Shown here: positions 1-5,699 of the stretch, piece after piece
Position numbering within the stretch: the first letter of the stretch is position 1
How the letters are laid out: each line of letters opens with the position of its first letter
Source: an uncultured Bacteroides sp.
GTDB taxonomy: Bacteria; Bacteroidota; Bacteroidia; Bacteroidales; Bacteroidaceae
Reading direction: 5' to 3'
DNA: 5,699 nucleotides
NCBI GenBank assembly: GCA_934716785.1
Contig: CAKUYM010000288.1
Location: forward strand, 1 to 5,699
Notes under the pieces: model-generated
What the model was told of the DNA's origin: nothing
The model's database searches: none
What the model saw: only the letters and a program-made list of their open reading frames with translations
Translations under genes and position numbers: made by a program

Positions 1-25
1 TTGAAAAAAAACTAAAAAATCCCAT
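1..25 (-). CDS. ftsY: FtsY, signal recognition particle receptor, N-terminal fragment (first 8 codons)
   Basis: Only the start of this gene lies in the window. Reading leftwards from the ATG at 25-23 gives MGFFSFFS, and the frame is still open at the edge. As I recall them, Bacteroides FtsY proteins begin with almost this peptide, and ftsY usually follows the DUF4295 gene in this genus, so peptide and gene order agree. FtsY is the membrane-associated SRP GTPase that receives ribosome-SRP complexes at the inner membrane; its NG GTPase domain lies outside the window. A good promoter sits 33 bases upstream of the start and a strong terminator lies beyond that, so ftsY is probably expressed on its own rather than from the ribosomal protein transcript. 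The call rests on eight residues plus context and would fail if the next bases do not continue as a lysine-rich FtsY N-terminus. Confidence 0.72.
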
Positions 26-57
26 ATTTACGGTTGTTTGTATAATACATTATGCTA

Positions 58-88
58 CAAAGATATAACAAAGGATTGAAAAAGTAAA
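58..88 (-). promoter_or_regulatory. Bacteroides-type promoter for ftsY
   Basis: On the minus strand there is an exact -7 box TATCTTTG at 65-58 (consensus TAnnTTTG). A -33-like TTTA at 88-85 lies 19 bases upstream (consensus TTTG). Transcription would start near 50, giving a leader of about 25 bases before the ftsY ATG. The promoter lies just downstream of the terminator of the ribosomal protein genes, which fits an independent start for ftsY. Confidence 0.65.
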
Positions 89-100
89 AAAAAGAAGCAA

Positions 101-136
101 TAAAAAATCCTCTCATTGATACAATGAGAGGATTTT
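101..136 (-). terminator. Rho-independent terminator after the rpmB-rpmG-DUF4295 genes
   Basis: Bases 104-118 and 122-136 form a perfect 15-bp inverted repeat around the 3-base loop at 119-121. The core is CCTCTCATTG pairing with CAATGAGAGG. Read on the minus strand, the stem ends in a run of six T residues (107-102), followed a few bases later by another long T tract. It begins 27 bases beyond the stop codon of the DUF4295 gene, the right place to end that transcript. Confidence 0.9.
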
Positions 137-163
137 GCCGTATAGCGTATTATGCTATTCCTA

Positions 164-322
164 TTACTTTTTGAAAAAGTCTTGTACTTTTTCGTTCGGA
201 ACCATTTGTTCATCAAAAACGTATGCTCCGGTTTTCGGAGATTTCACCATTTTGATAACCTTGGTGTAAGCACGACCTTCTTTAGAACCTTCGTGCAAAC
301 TTGCTACTGTTTTCTTTGCCAT
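164..322 (-). CDS. DUF4295 family small basic protein, possibly ribosomal protein bL38
   Basis: This 52-residue gene starts with ATG at 322-320 and ends with TAA at 166-164. The protein starts MAKKTVASLHEGSKEGRAYT and ends NEKVQDFFKK. It is lysine-rich, with no signal peptide, membrane segment or cysteine. I recognise it as the DUF4295 family, which is restricted to Bacteroidota and sits beside rpmG. Its start lies 16 bases after the rpmG stop, and the operon terminator follows closely, so it is co-transcribed with two large-subunit proteins. A Bacteroidota-specific ribosomal protein named bL38 was reported from the Flavobacterium johnsoniae ribosome structure. From memory, size and context I think this family may be bL38, but I cannot confirm that here. 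The upstream region has only a weak GAAG, so initiation probably depends on the A-rich context. Confidence 0.85.
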   Translation of the reverse strand: MAKKTVASLHEGSKEGRAYTKVIKMVKSPKTGAYVFDEQMVPNEKVQDFFKK

Positions 323-338
323 GGGTTATACTTCTTTA

Positions 339-527
339 TTATTTAATTTCCTTGTGTACTGTAACTCTCTTCAGAATCGGGTTGTATTTCTTCAACTCAA
401 GTCTTTCTGTAGTATTCTTTCTGTTCTTAGTTGTGATATAACGAGATGTTCCCGGCATTCCACTGTCTTTGTGTTCTGTACATTCCAGAATCACTTGTAC
501 TCTGTTACCTTTTGCTTTCTTTGCCAT
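339..527 (-). CDS. rpmG: 50S ribosomal protein L33 (bL33)
   Basis: This 62-residue protein is a component of the large ribosomal subunit near the E site. The family signature is clear: [20 protein letters not shown] at residues 29-48 matches the conserved L33 core, followed by a basic tail ending HKEIK. The N-terminus [20 protein letters not shown] is slightly longer than in Proteobacteria. Zinc-binding L33 proteins carry two CxxC pairs. Here the first is reduced to Cys16-x2-His19 and the second is replaced by residues around KKYNPILKR, so this is a zinc-independent form or a degenerate zinc site. The gene begins 21 bases after the rpmB stop and is followed 16 bases later by the DUF4295 gene. 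The rpmB-rpmG pairing is conserved across many bacteria. An unusually strong ribosome binding site precedes it and supports this ATG. Confidence 0.97.
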   Translation of the reverse strand: MAKKAKGNRVQVILECTEHKDSGMPGTSRYITTKNRKNTTERLELKKYNPILKRVTVHKEIK

Positions 528-537
528 TGTAAGTTTT

Positions 538-543
538 CTCCTC
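538..543 (-). promoter_or_regulatory. Strong Shine-Dalgarno sequence of rpmG
   Basis: On the minus strand GAGGAG lies 10 bases before the rpmG ATG, in the 21-base gap after rpmB. It could pair along six bases with the CCUCCU anti-Shine-Dalgarno core of 16S rRNA. The other starts in this window have at best partial matches, and Bacteroidota genes generally lack such sites, so it stands out. It fixes the rpmG start at 527. Confidence 0.75.
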
Positions 544-548
544 TACGT

Positions 549-809
549 TTAGCCGATTACTTTAATGCTTTTCCAATCACAATAACCTTTAGCCACAGCT
601 TCTGTCAGCGCAGCGTCCAGTCCTTTTTTGTTGATGATACGCAGTCCGTTAGCGCAAATGCTAAGGCTGATCCAACAATCCTGTTCTACATAATAGAACT
701 TCTTATTAAACAAGTTCAAATCAAAGGTTCTTTTAGTTCTTCTCTTTGAGTGTGAAACATTGTTGCCAATCATGGCTTTCTTTCCGGTAATTTGACAAAT
801 CTTCGACAT
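549..809 (-). CDS. rpmB: 50S ribosomal protein L28 (bL28)
   Basis: This 86-residue basic protein of the large ribosomal subunit is recognised by its N-terminus [20 protein letters not shown]. The core continues with KRRTKRTF at about residues 22-29 and the family signature [14 protein letters not shown] at about 55-68. Only the first cysteine of the zinc-type CxxC at the N-terminus is kept (CQIT, residues 5-8), so this is the zinc-free form. The length is close to the usual 70-90 residues. The ATG at 809 is the natural start because family members begin MS(K/R)xCQ. It is the first gene of the rpmB-rpmG-DUF4295 group, and a likely promoter lies about 50 bases upstream. No clear Shine-Dalgarno sequence is present, only an A-rich AAGATAGAA just before the ATG. 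Confidence 0.97.
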   Translation of the reverse strand: MSKICQITGKKAMIGNNVSHSKRRTKRTFDLNLFNKKFYYVEQDCWISLSICANGLRIINKKGLDAALTEAVAKGYCDWKSIKVIG

Positions 810-859
810 TTCTATCTTATTTTTATAGTTTTATATCTATACTTATTTCAAACAGGACG

Positions 860-890
860 CAAAGTAAGCACTTTTATCCGTATAAAACAA
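860..890 (-). promoter_or_regulatory. Likely Bacteroides-type promoter of rpmB-rpmG-DUF4295
   Basis: In the 122-base gap between cinA and rpmB, the minus strand has TTACTTTG at 867-860, one mismatch from TAnnTTTG. A TTGT at 890-887 lies 19 bases upstream as a -33-like element. A start near 853 would leave a leader of about 45 bases. The rest of the gap (810-931) is AT-rich and shows no convincing hairpin terminator for cinA, only a 4-bp ATCC/GGAT pairing with a long loop. Confidence 0.55.
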
Positions 891-931
891 GGATTTCTTA
901 AAATAATTCGTTTATAAGTGGCTATTTTTCT

Positions 932-2164
932 TTATTTGAGCAGCTCTCGGAGCATCAGCAGGGCGTTATTGCCTGCTCTTTCGATGTTCATGGCTCTTCC
1001 GCGGTTTGTTTCCTGCTTGTAAGTACGAATTTCGTTTTTATAACCAGCAGCTATCCAAACAGTGCCCACCGGTTTCTCTGGAGTGCCGCCTCCCGGACCG
1101 GCTATTCCTGACGTCGCAACGGCACAGTCGGTTTTCAAAGCTTTCATCGCACCTTTCACCATTTCAATCACCGTTTCTTCGCTTACAGCGCCATGGCATT
1201 CCAGCGTTTCGGGAGAAACATTCAGAAGAGCTTTCTTTACATCATTGGAGTAAGCTACGATACTACCATTAAAATATTCCGAACTTCCTGCTATGGAGGT
1301 CAGTCGTGCAGCGATGCTTCCGCCTGTGCAACTTTCTGCGGTGGAAACGGTCAATTTCTTCTTTTTCAAGAGTTCGCCAACGATGACTTCCAGCGGTGTA
1401 TCATCTTCGCTGAAGATATCTTCGCCTAATATACCCTCCAATTTTGCTTTTTCGCATTCAAGAAGTTTTTTTACTTCCTCTTCCTTTTGTCCGCGTCCCG
1501 TCAGTCTCAGTCGGATAATTCCGAGCTTAGGCAGGTATGCCAGTTTGATACATTCCGGCAAGGCGCTCTCCCAAGGCTCCAGCTTCTCGGCCAGCACCGA
1601 TTCCGGATAATGTTGCACGAGGAAATTTTGGTGGATGATTACATCCGTTTGAAACTTTTCGTGTAGCATAGGCAGCACGCTCTCGCTCATCACGGTGGTC
1701 ATCTCCTGCGGAACTCCGGGCATGGAGACAAGCACCTTTCCCTCTTTTTCAAACCAACTGACCGATGCACTTCCTACGGGATTGTTGATTACCGTACAGT
1801 TTTCGGGCACCATCGCCTGACTCCGGTTGAGCGCATTCATCGGGATTTTTCCCGCCAGCACCCGTTTCACATTCTCAAACACCTCTTCATTGAATACCAG
1901 TTGCGTATGAAAGTATTTGCAAAGGGTTTGTTTGGTTATATCATCTTTGGTTGGACCCAGTCCTCCGGTCACTAATACAATATTCACCCTTTTCATCGCA
2001 TTATCAATCGCTTCCAGAATTTCTTCTTCCCGGTCGCGAACGGAAACAATGCGAAGGACTTCAATACCGATTTTGTTTAATTCTCGCCCCATCCAAGCAG
2101 AATTAGTATCGACAACCTGCCCTATCAGCAGTTCATCGCCAATGGTTATGATTTCGGCAAACAT
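932..2164 (-). CDS. cinA: CinA family protein: MoCF-like domain plus C-terminal NMN amidohydrolase (PncC) domain
   Basis: This 410-residue protein has the full two-domain CinA layout. Residues 1 to about 170 form the molybdopterin-binding-like (COG1058) domain, with [16 protein letters not shown] at 9-24, [10 protein letters not shown] at 66-75 and MPGVPQEM at 148-155. A linker region follows to about 255. Residues about 258-410 are the CinA C-terminal domain, which in PncC deamidates nicotinamide mononucleotide to nicotinate mononucleotide in NAD recycling. Its AESCTGG motif is at 276-282, with Ser278. Tyr305 and Lys310 fall at the spacing seen in E. coli PncC, and [17 protein letters not shown] is at 353-369, so the active site looks intact. 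Two-domain CinA proteins also have ADP-ribose pyrophosphatase activity in studied examples. The name competence/damage-inducible is historical and need not apply. It starts 51 bases after tsaD, with AAAGGA close to the ATG, and is probably co-transcribed with tsaD. The length is normal. Confidence 0.96.
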   Translation of the reverse strand: MFAEIITIGDELLIGQVVDTNSAWMGRELNKIGIEVLRIVSVRDREEEILEAIDNAMKRVNIVLVTGGLGPTKDDITKQTLCKYFHTQLVFNEEVFENVKRVLAGKIPMNALNRSQAMVPENCTVINNPVGSASVSWFEKEGKVLVSMPGVPQEMTTVMSESVLPMLHEKFQTDVIIHQNFLVQHYPESVLAEKLEPWESALPECIKLAYLPKLGIIRLRLTGRGQKEEEVKKLLECEKAKLEGILGEDIFSEDDTPLEVIVGELLKKKKLTVSTAESCTGGSIAARLTSIAGSSEYFNGSIVAYSNDVKKALLNVSPETLECHGAVSEETVIEMVKGAMKALKTDCAVATSGIAGPGGGTPEKPVGTVWIAAGYKNEIRTYKQETNRGRAMNIERAGNNALLMLRELLK

Positions 2165-2215
2165 ATTTTCCTTTTCTACTTATATATTATATATATGGTA
2201 TATGAAAAAAACAAT
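2165..2215 (-). other. AT-only-rich spacer between tsaD and cinA
   Basis: The 51-base gap is almost entirely A and T. It contains alternating TA dinucleotides at about 2180-2205 and, on the minus strand, a T run right after the tsaD stop. No GC stem precedes the T run, so it is not a classical terminator. The alternating stretch can fold only weakly. A short purine tract, AAAGGA, lies four bases before the cinA ATG and may help initiation. Confidence 0.4.
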
Positions 2216-3235
2216 TTACAGCGTAACGCGCGAATAGGCCGGAAGTTCGATGGAACAGAAATCTTTATCCAAATACTTGAAATATCCGGTGATGGCAATC
2301 ATCGCCGCATTGTCAGTCGTATAGCTGAATTTAGGTATAAATATATTCCATCCGTATTTTTCGGCATGTTCTCTGAATGCGTTACGCAATCCGTTGTTGG
2401 CGGAAACCCCTCCTGCCACGGCCACCTCCTTGATTTTGTACTCTTTGGCAGCTTTCCGCAATTTATCCATTAGGATATCTACGACCGTTGCTTCCAGTGA
2501 TGCCGCCAAGTCAGCCTTATGATGTTCGATAAAATCGGGATCTTCTTTTATCCAATCACGCAATGAATACAAGAATGAGGTTTTTAATCCGCTGAAGCTA
2601 TAATCCAGTCCCGGGATATGCGGTTTGCTGAATGTGAAAGCCTTCGGATTTCCTTGGCGTGCCAGTTTGTCGATAATCGGTCCGCCCGGATAGCCCAACC
2701 CCATGACTTTCGAGCATTTGTCAATAGCCTCGCCTGCGGCATCGTCTATTGTCTGGCCGAGAATCTTCATGTCATTATAGGCTTTTACCAATATGATTTG
2801 TGAGTTTCCTCCGGACACCAACAGGCAGAGAAATGGAAATTGAGGCTGTCTGTTATCCTCACCTTCCGCTTTAATAAAATGAGCCAAAACATGACCGGTC
2901 AGATGATTAACGTCGATCAACGGAATGTTTAAAGAACGGGCGAATCCTTTGGCAAAAGAAACACCGACGAGCAAAGAGCCCATCAGGCCCGGTCCGCGGG
3001 TGAAAGCTACCGCACTCAGTTCGTCTTTGGTGACGCCGGCACGTTTCAAGGCTTCATGTACAACCGGTACTATATTTTGCTGGTGAGCCCGTGAAGCCAG
3101 TTCGGGTACTACTCCACCGTATGCTTCGTGTACGGCTTGGCTTGACACTACATTTGACAGCAGATAGCCATCCTTTATAACGGCTGCCGATGTGTCATCA
3201 CAAGAGGATTCTATTCCTAATATTATCGTACTCAT
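2216..3235 (-). CDS. tsaD: tRNA N6-adenosine threonylcarbamoyltransferase TsaD
   Basis: This 339-residue protein (formerly Gcp/YgjD) transfers the threonylcarbamoyl group from threonylcarbamoyl-AMP to A37 of ANN-decoding tRNAs, working in the cytoplasm with TsaB and TsaE; those two genes are not in this window. The ASKHA fold signatures are present: GIESSCDDTSAAV at 7-19, YGGVVPELASRAH at 39-51, SGGNSQ at 141-146, DDAAGEAIDK at 164-173, YPGGP at 182-186, SFSGLKT at 213-219 and AGGVSANNGLR at 274-284. The metal ligands are intact: His111 and His115 in HLTGH, and Asp308 in TTDNAAMIA. The length matches the family (about 335-345). The ATG at 3235 places MSTIILGIESS at the N-terminus exactly as in homologues. 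It is first in the minus-strand gene group, with its own promoter in the divergent region upstream, and cinA follows. Confidence 0.98.
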   Translation of the reverse strand: MSTIILGIESSCDDTSAAVIKDGYLLSNVVSSQAVHEAYGGVVPELASRAHQQNIVPVVHEALKRAGVTKDELSAVAFTRGPGLMGSLLVGVSFAKGFARSLNIPLIDVNHLTGHVLAHFIKAEGEDNRQPQFPFLCLLVSGGNSQIILVKAYNDMKILGQTIDDAAGEAIDKCSKVMGLGYPGGPIIDKLARQGNPKAFTFSKPHIPGLDYSFSGLKTSFLYSLRDWIKEDPDFIEHHKADLAASLEATVVDILMDKLRKAAKEYKIKEVAVAGGVSANNGLRNAFREHAEKYGWNIFIPKFSYTTDNAAMIAITGYFKYLDKDFCSIELPAYSRVTL

Positions 3236-3259
3236 AAATATTTAAACTATTAAACGATG

Positions 3260-3290
3260 CAAAAGTAATCATAAAACTACGATTCATAAC
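3260..3290 (-). promoter_or_regulatory. Likely promoter of tsaD-cinA
   Basis: The minus strand shows TACTTTTG at 3267-3260, an exact fit to the Bacteroides -7 consensus TAnnTTTG. No good TTTG lies at the -33 position: the 19-base spacing falls on GTTA at 3290-3287. Transcription would begin near 3253, giving a short leader of about 20 bases before the tsaD ATG. The -33 region overlaps that of the promoter facing the other way. Confidence 0.55.
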
Positions 3291-3301
3291 GAACTATTTT
3301 A

Positions 3302-3309
3302 TATTTTTG
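3302..3309 (+). promoter_or_regulatory. Likely -7 box of the TamB-like gene
   Basis: TATTTTTG matches TAnnTTTG on the plus strand. The expected -33 position, around 3279-3282, reads ACGA and is poor, so strength is uncertain. A start near 3315 would leave a 15-30 base A-rich leader (AAAATAAAAAGTAACC) before the inferred start of the long open frame. It also implies that translation cannot begin far upstream. Confidence 0.4.
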
Positions 3310-3343
3310 TTCTCAAAATAAAAAGTAACCGCTTATCAGAACG

Positions 3344-5699
3344 CTGAAAAAGACTGTACGCTGGGTAGTCTGTATTGTACTGGGAGTATATATCGGGGCT
3401 ATTATCTTGCTGGACATACCCAATGTTCAACGAGCGATAAGTTCGTTGGTATCAAAAGAACTATCCCAAGTATTGGGGACAAAAGTGGTGATCGGCCGAA
3501 TTAATATCGGATTGCTGAACCGTATTATCATTGAGGATGTATTGCTTGATGATCAAAGCGGACAGGAAATGCTCAAGGTCACCCGCTTGTCTGCTAAATT
3601 TGACATAACGCCCTTCTTTAAAGGAAAGATTTCCATCAGTAACGTGCAGCTTTTCGGCTTCAATATCAATCTTCGGAAAGACACACCCGACTCTCCTCCC
3701 AACTTCAAGTTTGTCATGGATGCTTTCGCGTCCAAGGATACGGTGAAGAAAGAGAGTCCGTTGGACCTGCGTATCAATTCTATTCTGATCCGCCGCGGCA
3801 GGATGACCTATCATGTGCTTTCGGAAGAAGAGACCCCCGGTAAGTTTAATGCCGGACACGTGCAGCTTCAAAACATCATTGCCAGCATTTCCTTGAAAGC
3901 ATTGAACAAGGATTCCGTGAATTTGGGAATCAAGCGGTTGAGCCTTGACGAGAAAGCATCCGGATTTTCTTTGAAGAAGTTGAGTCTGAAATTGGTTGCC
4001 AACAGTCGGCAGACGAATATCGACAACTTCGCCATCGAATTGCCTGAGACCTCCTTGAGGATGGACACCATACACTTGGCATATGACAGTCTGCAAGCTT
4101 TCAACCGTTTTGCAGAGCAAGTCCGTTTTTCTTTCCGCACCCTGCCGTCGCAAATCACCTTGAAGGACATATCGCCGTTTGTGCCTGCCTTGTCGCATTT
4201 TAAAGAACCGGTCACGTTGGATATGGAAGTAAAAGGCACGGTCGATCAGTTGACCTGCTCGCAGTTGGAGATTACGGCAGCCGACCGCCAGTTCCGTCTT
4301 AGAGGGGATGTGTCGTTGCAGGATTTGTCACGTCCGCAGGATGCCTATGTGTATGGCACGCTTTCCGAACTTTCGGCCAACACCCGCGGTGTCGGATTTT
4401 TAGTGCGCAATCTGAGCCCCAATTACAATGGAGTTCCTCCTGTACTTGAGCGTTTGGGCGACGTTAGCTTCCGAGGAGAGATTTCCGGATATTTTGCAGA
4501 CCTAGTCGCTTACGGACAATTGCACACCGGTTTGGGAAGCATAAAGACCGACTTGAAATTGAGTTCGGACAAGAGCAAGGGGTTATTCGCCTACTCCGGC
4601 ACGGTGAAAACGGAAGACTACAAACTCGGTGAGCTACTGGCAAATGAGCAACTGGGAGAAATCACGTTCAACCTTGATGTGCATGGCAGACACATCACAA
4701 ATATGTTTCCGGTCATTGAACTGAAGGGATTGATAGCTTCTGTAGATTACAGCAGATATAGGTATGAGAATATTACGCTGGATGGCGAATACAAGCAAGG
4801 CGGTTTTAACGGCAAGGTTGCATTGGACGACCCGAACGGCTCTGTCTATTTGAATGGAGATGTCAATATCGCTTCTAAAACTCCTACTTTCAATTTTCTG
4901 GCGGTAGTCGATAAAGTACGGCCGAATGACTTGAACCTTACAGACAAGTATCCGGATTCGGAATTCTCTCTGAAACTGAAAGCCAACTTTACGGGTGGTT
5001 CCGTAGATGAGATGATTGGAGAAATCAATGTCGACAGTTTGAAGTTCGTGGCTCCTGACAAAGACTATTTCATGAAAAACATGAATGTCCGTGCCATAAA
5101 GCAGAACAATGAGAATCGGTTGATGCTGACTTCCGAGTTCCTGACGGCAAGCATAGAAGGGAAGTTCCAGTATCACACGTTGCCTGCCAGTATCCTGAAC
5201 ATCATGAGAAAGTACGTCCCTTCCTTGATATTGCCACCTAAAAAGCCGATCGAAACGCACAACAACTTTCAGTTTGATATACATATATATAATACGGATA
5301 TCTTATCTACGATTTTTGATATTCCGCTGACTGTGTATACCCATTCCACTTTAAAGGGATATTTCAATGACCCCATGCAGCGTTTGCGCGTGGAAGGATA
5401 TTTTCCGCGCCTGCAATATAAGAACAACTATATCGAGTCGGGGCTGATTCTGTGTGAAAATCCGGAAGACCATATTTGCGCCAAAGTCCGTCTGACCAAC
5501 CTGAAGAAGAAAGGGGCGGTCAACCTTTCCTTGGATGCGCAGGCGAAAGACGATAATGTCAGTACGACTTTGAATTGGGGAAACAGTGCCGTTGCAACAT
5601 ATAGCGGACAGTTGGCCGCCGTAGCCAAATTCTTGCGCACGGAAGGAGAAAAGCCATTGTTGAAAGCAATGGTGGATGTGAAGCCTACGGACGTAATCC
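3344..5699 (+). CDS. TamB/AsmA-like translocation and assembly protein, N-terminal part, cut by the window edge
   Basis: One frame stays open from the stop at 3326-3328 to the window end, giving at least 785 residues. I place the start at the CTG at 3344 (ATC at 3335 is the alternative), because no ATG, GTG or TTG precedes the N-terminal anchor. Counting from CTG, KKTVRW is followed by a hydrophobic segment at residues 7-25, an uncleaved membrane anchor. The rest is periplasmic, beta-rich and repetitive: VVIGRINIGLLNRIIIEDVL near 48-67 has the alternating hydrophobic pattern of AsmA/TamB strands, and similar patterns recur (FSLKLKANFTGGSVDEMIGE near 543-562). This resembles the large TamB-like proteins of Bacteroides (around 1500 residues), whose C-terminal DUF490 domain would lie beyond the edge. 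In other bacteria TamB bridges the inner and outer membranes, in outer-membrane protein assembly or lipid transport. Which job this one does cannot be told. It is divergent from tsaD. I could not see the C-terminal domain, so the family call rests on N-terminal resemblance. Confidence 0.8.
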   Translation, partial: MKKTVRWVVCIVLGVYIGAIILLDIPNVQRAISSLVSKELSQVLGTKVVIGRINIGLLNRIIIEDVLLDDQSGQEMLKVTRLSAKFDITPFFKGKISISNVQLFGFNINLRKDTPDSPPNFKFVMDAFASKDTVKKESPLDLRINSILIRRGRMTYHVLSEEETPGKFNAGHVQLQNIIASISLKALNKDSVNLGIKRLSLDEKASGFSLKKLSLKLVANSRQTNIDNFAIELPETSLRMDTIHLAYDSLQAFNRFAEQVRFSFRTLPSQITLKDISPFVPALSHFKEPVTLDMEVKGTVDQLTCSQLEITAADRQFRLRGDVSLQDLSRPQDAYVYGTLSELSANTRGVGFLVRNLSPNYNGVPPVLERLGDVSFRGEISGYFADLVAYGQLHTGLGSIKTDLKLSSDKSKGLFAYSGTVKTEDYKLGELLANEQLGEITFNLDVHGRHITNMFPVIELKGLIASVDYSRYRYENITLDGEYKQGGFNGKVALDDPNGSVYLNGDVNIASKTPTFNFLAVVDKVRPNDLNLTDKYPDSEFSLKLKANFTGGSVDEMIGEINVDSLKFVAPDKDYFMKNMNVRAIKQNNENRLMLTSEFLTASIEGKFQYHTLPASILNIMRKYVPSLILPPKKPIETHNNFQFDIHIYNTDILSTIFDIPLTVYTHSTLKGYFNDPMQRLRVEGYFPRLQYKNNYIESGLILCENPEDHICAKVRLTNLKKKGAVNLSLDAQAKDDNVSTTLNWGNSAVATYSGQLAAVAKFLRTEGEKPLLKAMVDVKPTDVI

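Noticed and set aside
16..51. A possible 12-codon leader peptide (MYYTNNRKYGIF) upstream of and overlapping the ftsY start on the minus strand
   Set aside because: It is a short chance frame in an AT-rich leader; it carries no regulatory codon run and no attenuator hairpin follows it inside the window.
321..749. A 142-codon plus-strand open frame across rpmG and rpmB
   Set aside because: It is antisense to two certain ribosomal protein genes and rich in Phe, Cys and Ser, typical of reverse-strand reading of lysine-rich genes.
881..931. A terminator for cinA
   Set aside because: The only pairing seen is about 4 bp (ATCC/GGAT) with a long loop, too weak to call.
1293..1610. Plus-strand open frames opposite cinA (also around 1006-1272, 1193-1429 and 1917-2237)
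   Set aside because: They are antisense to intact cinA motifs and have no homology signal.
2180..2205. Alternating TA tract as a microsatellite, phase-variation switch or promoter
   Set aside because: It is imperfect and short, lies between two co-directional genes, and matches no Bacteroides promoter consensus; inverted repeats of invertible promoters are absent.
3461..4198. A 245-codon open frame on the minus strand opposite the TamB-like gene
   Set aside because: It is rich in Gln, Arg and His with no recognisable motif and runs antisense to a continuous, sensible plus-strand protein; it is a shadow.
4634..5284. A 216-codon open frame on the minus strand
   Set aside because: Same reason: the composition is that of a shadow of the opposing gene, with no ribosome binding context and no family resemblance.

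Overview
The window looks like chromosomal housekeeping DNA from a member of the Bacteroidales, most likely Bacteroides or a close relative. Three things point there: the divergent -7 boxes of the type TAnnTTTG, the gene order tsaD-cinA-rpmB-rpmG-DUF4295-ftsY, and protein sequences typical of the genus. No mobile element, CRISPR array, tRNA, rRNA or phage gene is visible.

Positions 1-3235 are read on the minus strand. In transcription order they hold tsaD (tRNA t6A synthesis), cinA (MoCF-like domain fused to a PncC-type amidohydrolase), rpmB (bL28), rpmG (bL33), a 52-residue DUF4295 protein and then a perfect 15-bp hairpin terminator. A new promoter follows, and the first eight codons of ftsY (signal recognition particle receptor) run off the left edge. 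tsaD-cinA can be read as one unit. rpmB-rpmG-DUF4295 has its own likely promoter between cinA and rpmB, but there is no obvious terminator after cinA, so read-through is plausible. The common theme is translation and protein targeting: tRNA modification, two large-subunit proteins, a probable Bacteroidota-specific ribosomal protein and the SRP receptor.

Positions 3236-3340 are a divergent control region with a good -7 box facing each way. From about 3344 to the right edge, one plus-strand frame stays open without a stop for at least 785 codons. It encodes the N-terminal half of a large TamB/AsmA-type envelope protein: one membrane anchor followed by a long run of beta-rich repeats. This frame has no ATG, GTG or TTG start before its membrane anchor, which is the main oddity of the window.

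I do not see an undescribed multi-gene system. The points most worth checking are the missing standard start codon of the TamB-like gene, the unusually strong Shine-Dalgarno sequence before rpmG in a lineage that mostly ignores such sites, and the small DUF4295 protein embedded in a ribosomal protein operon.
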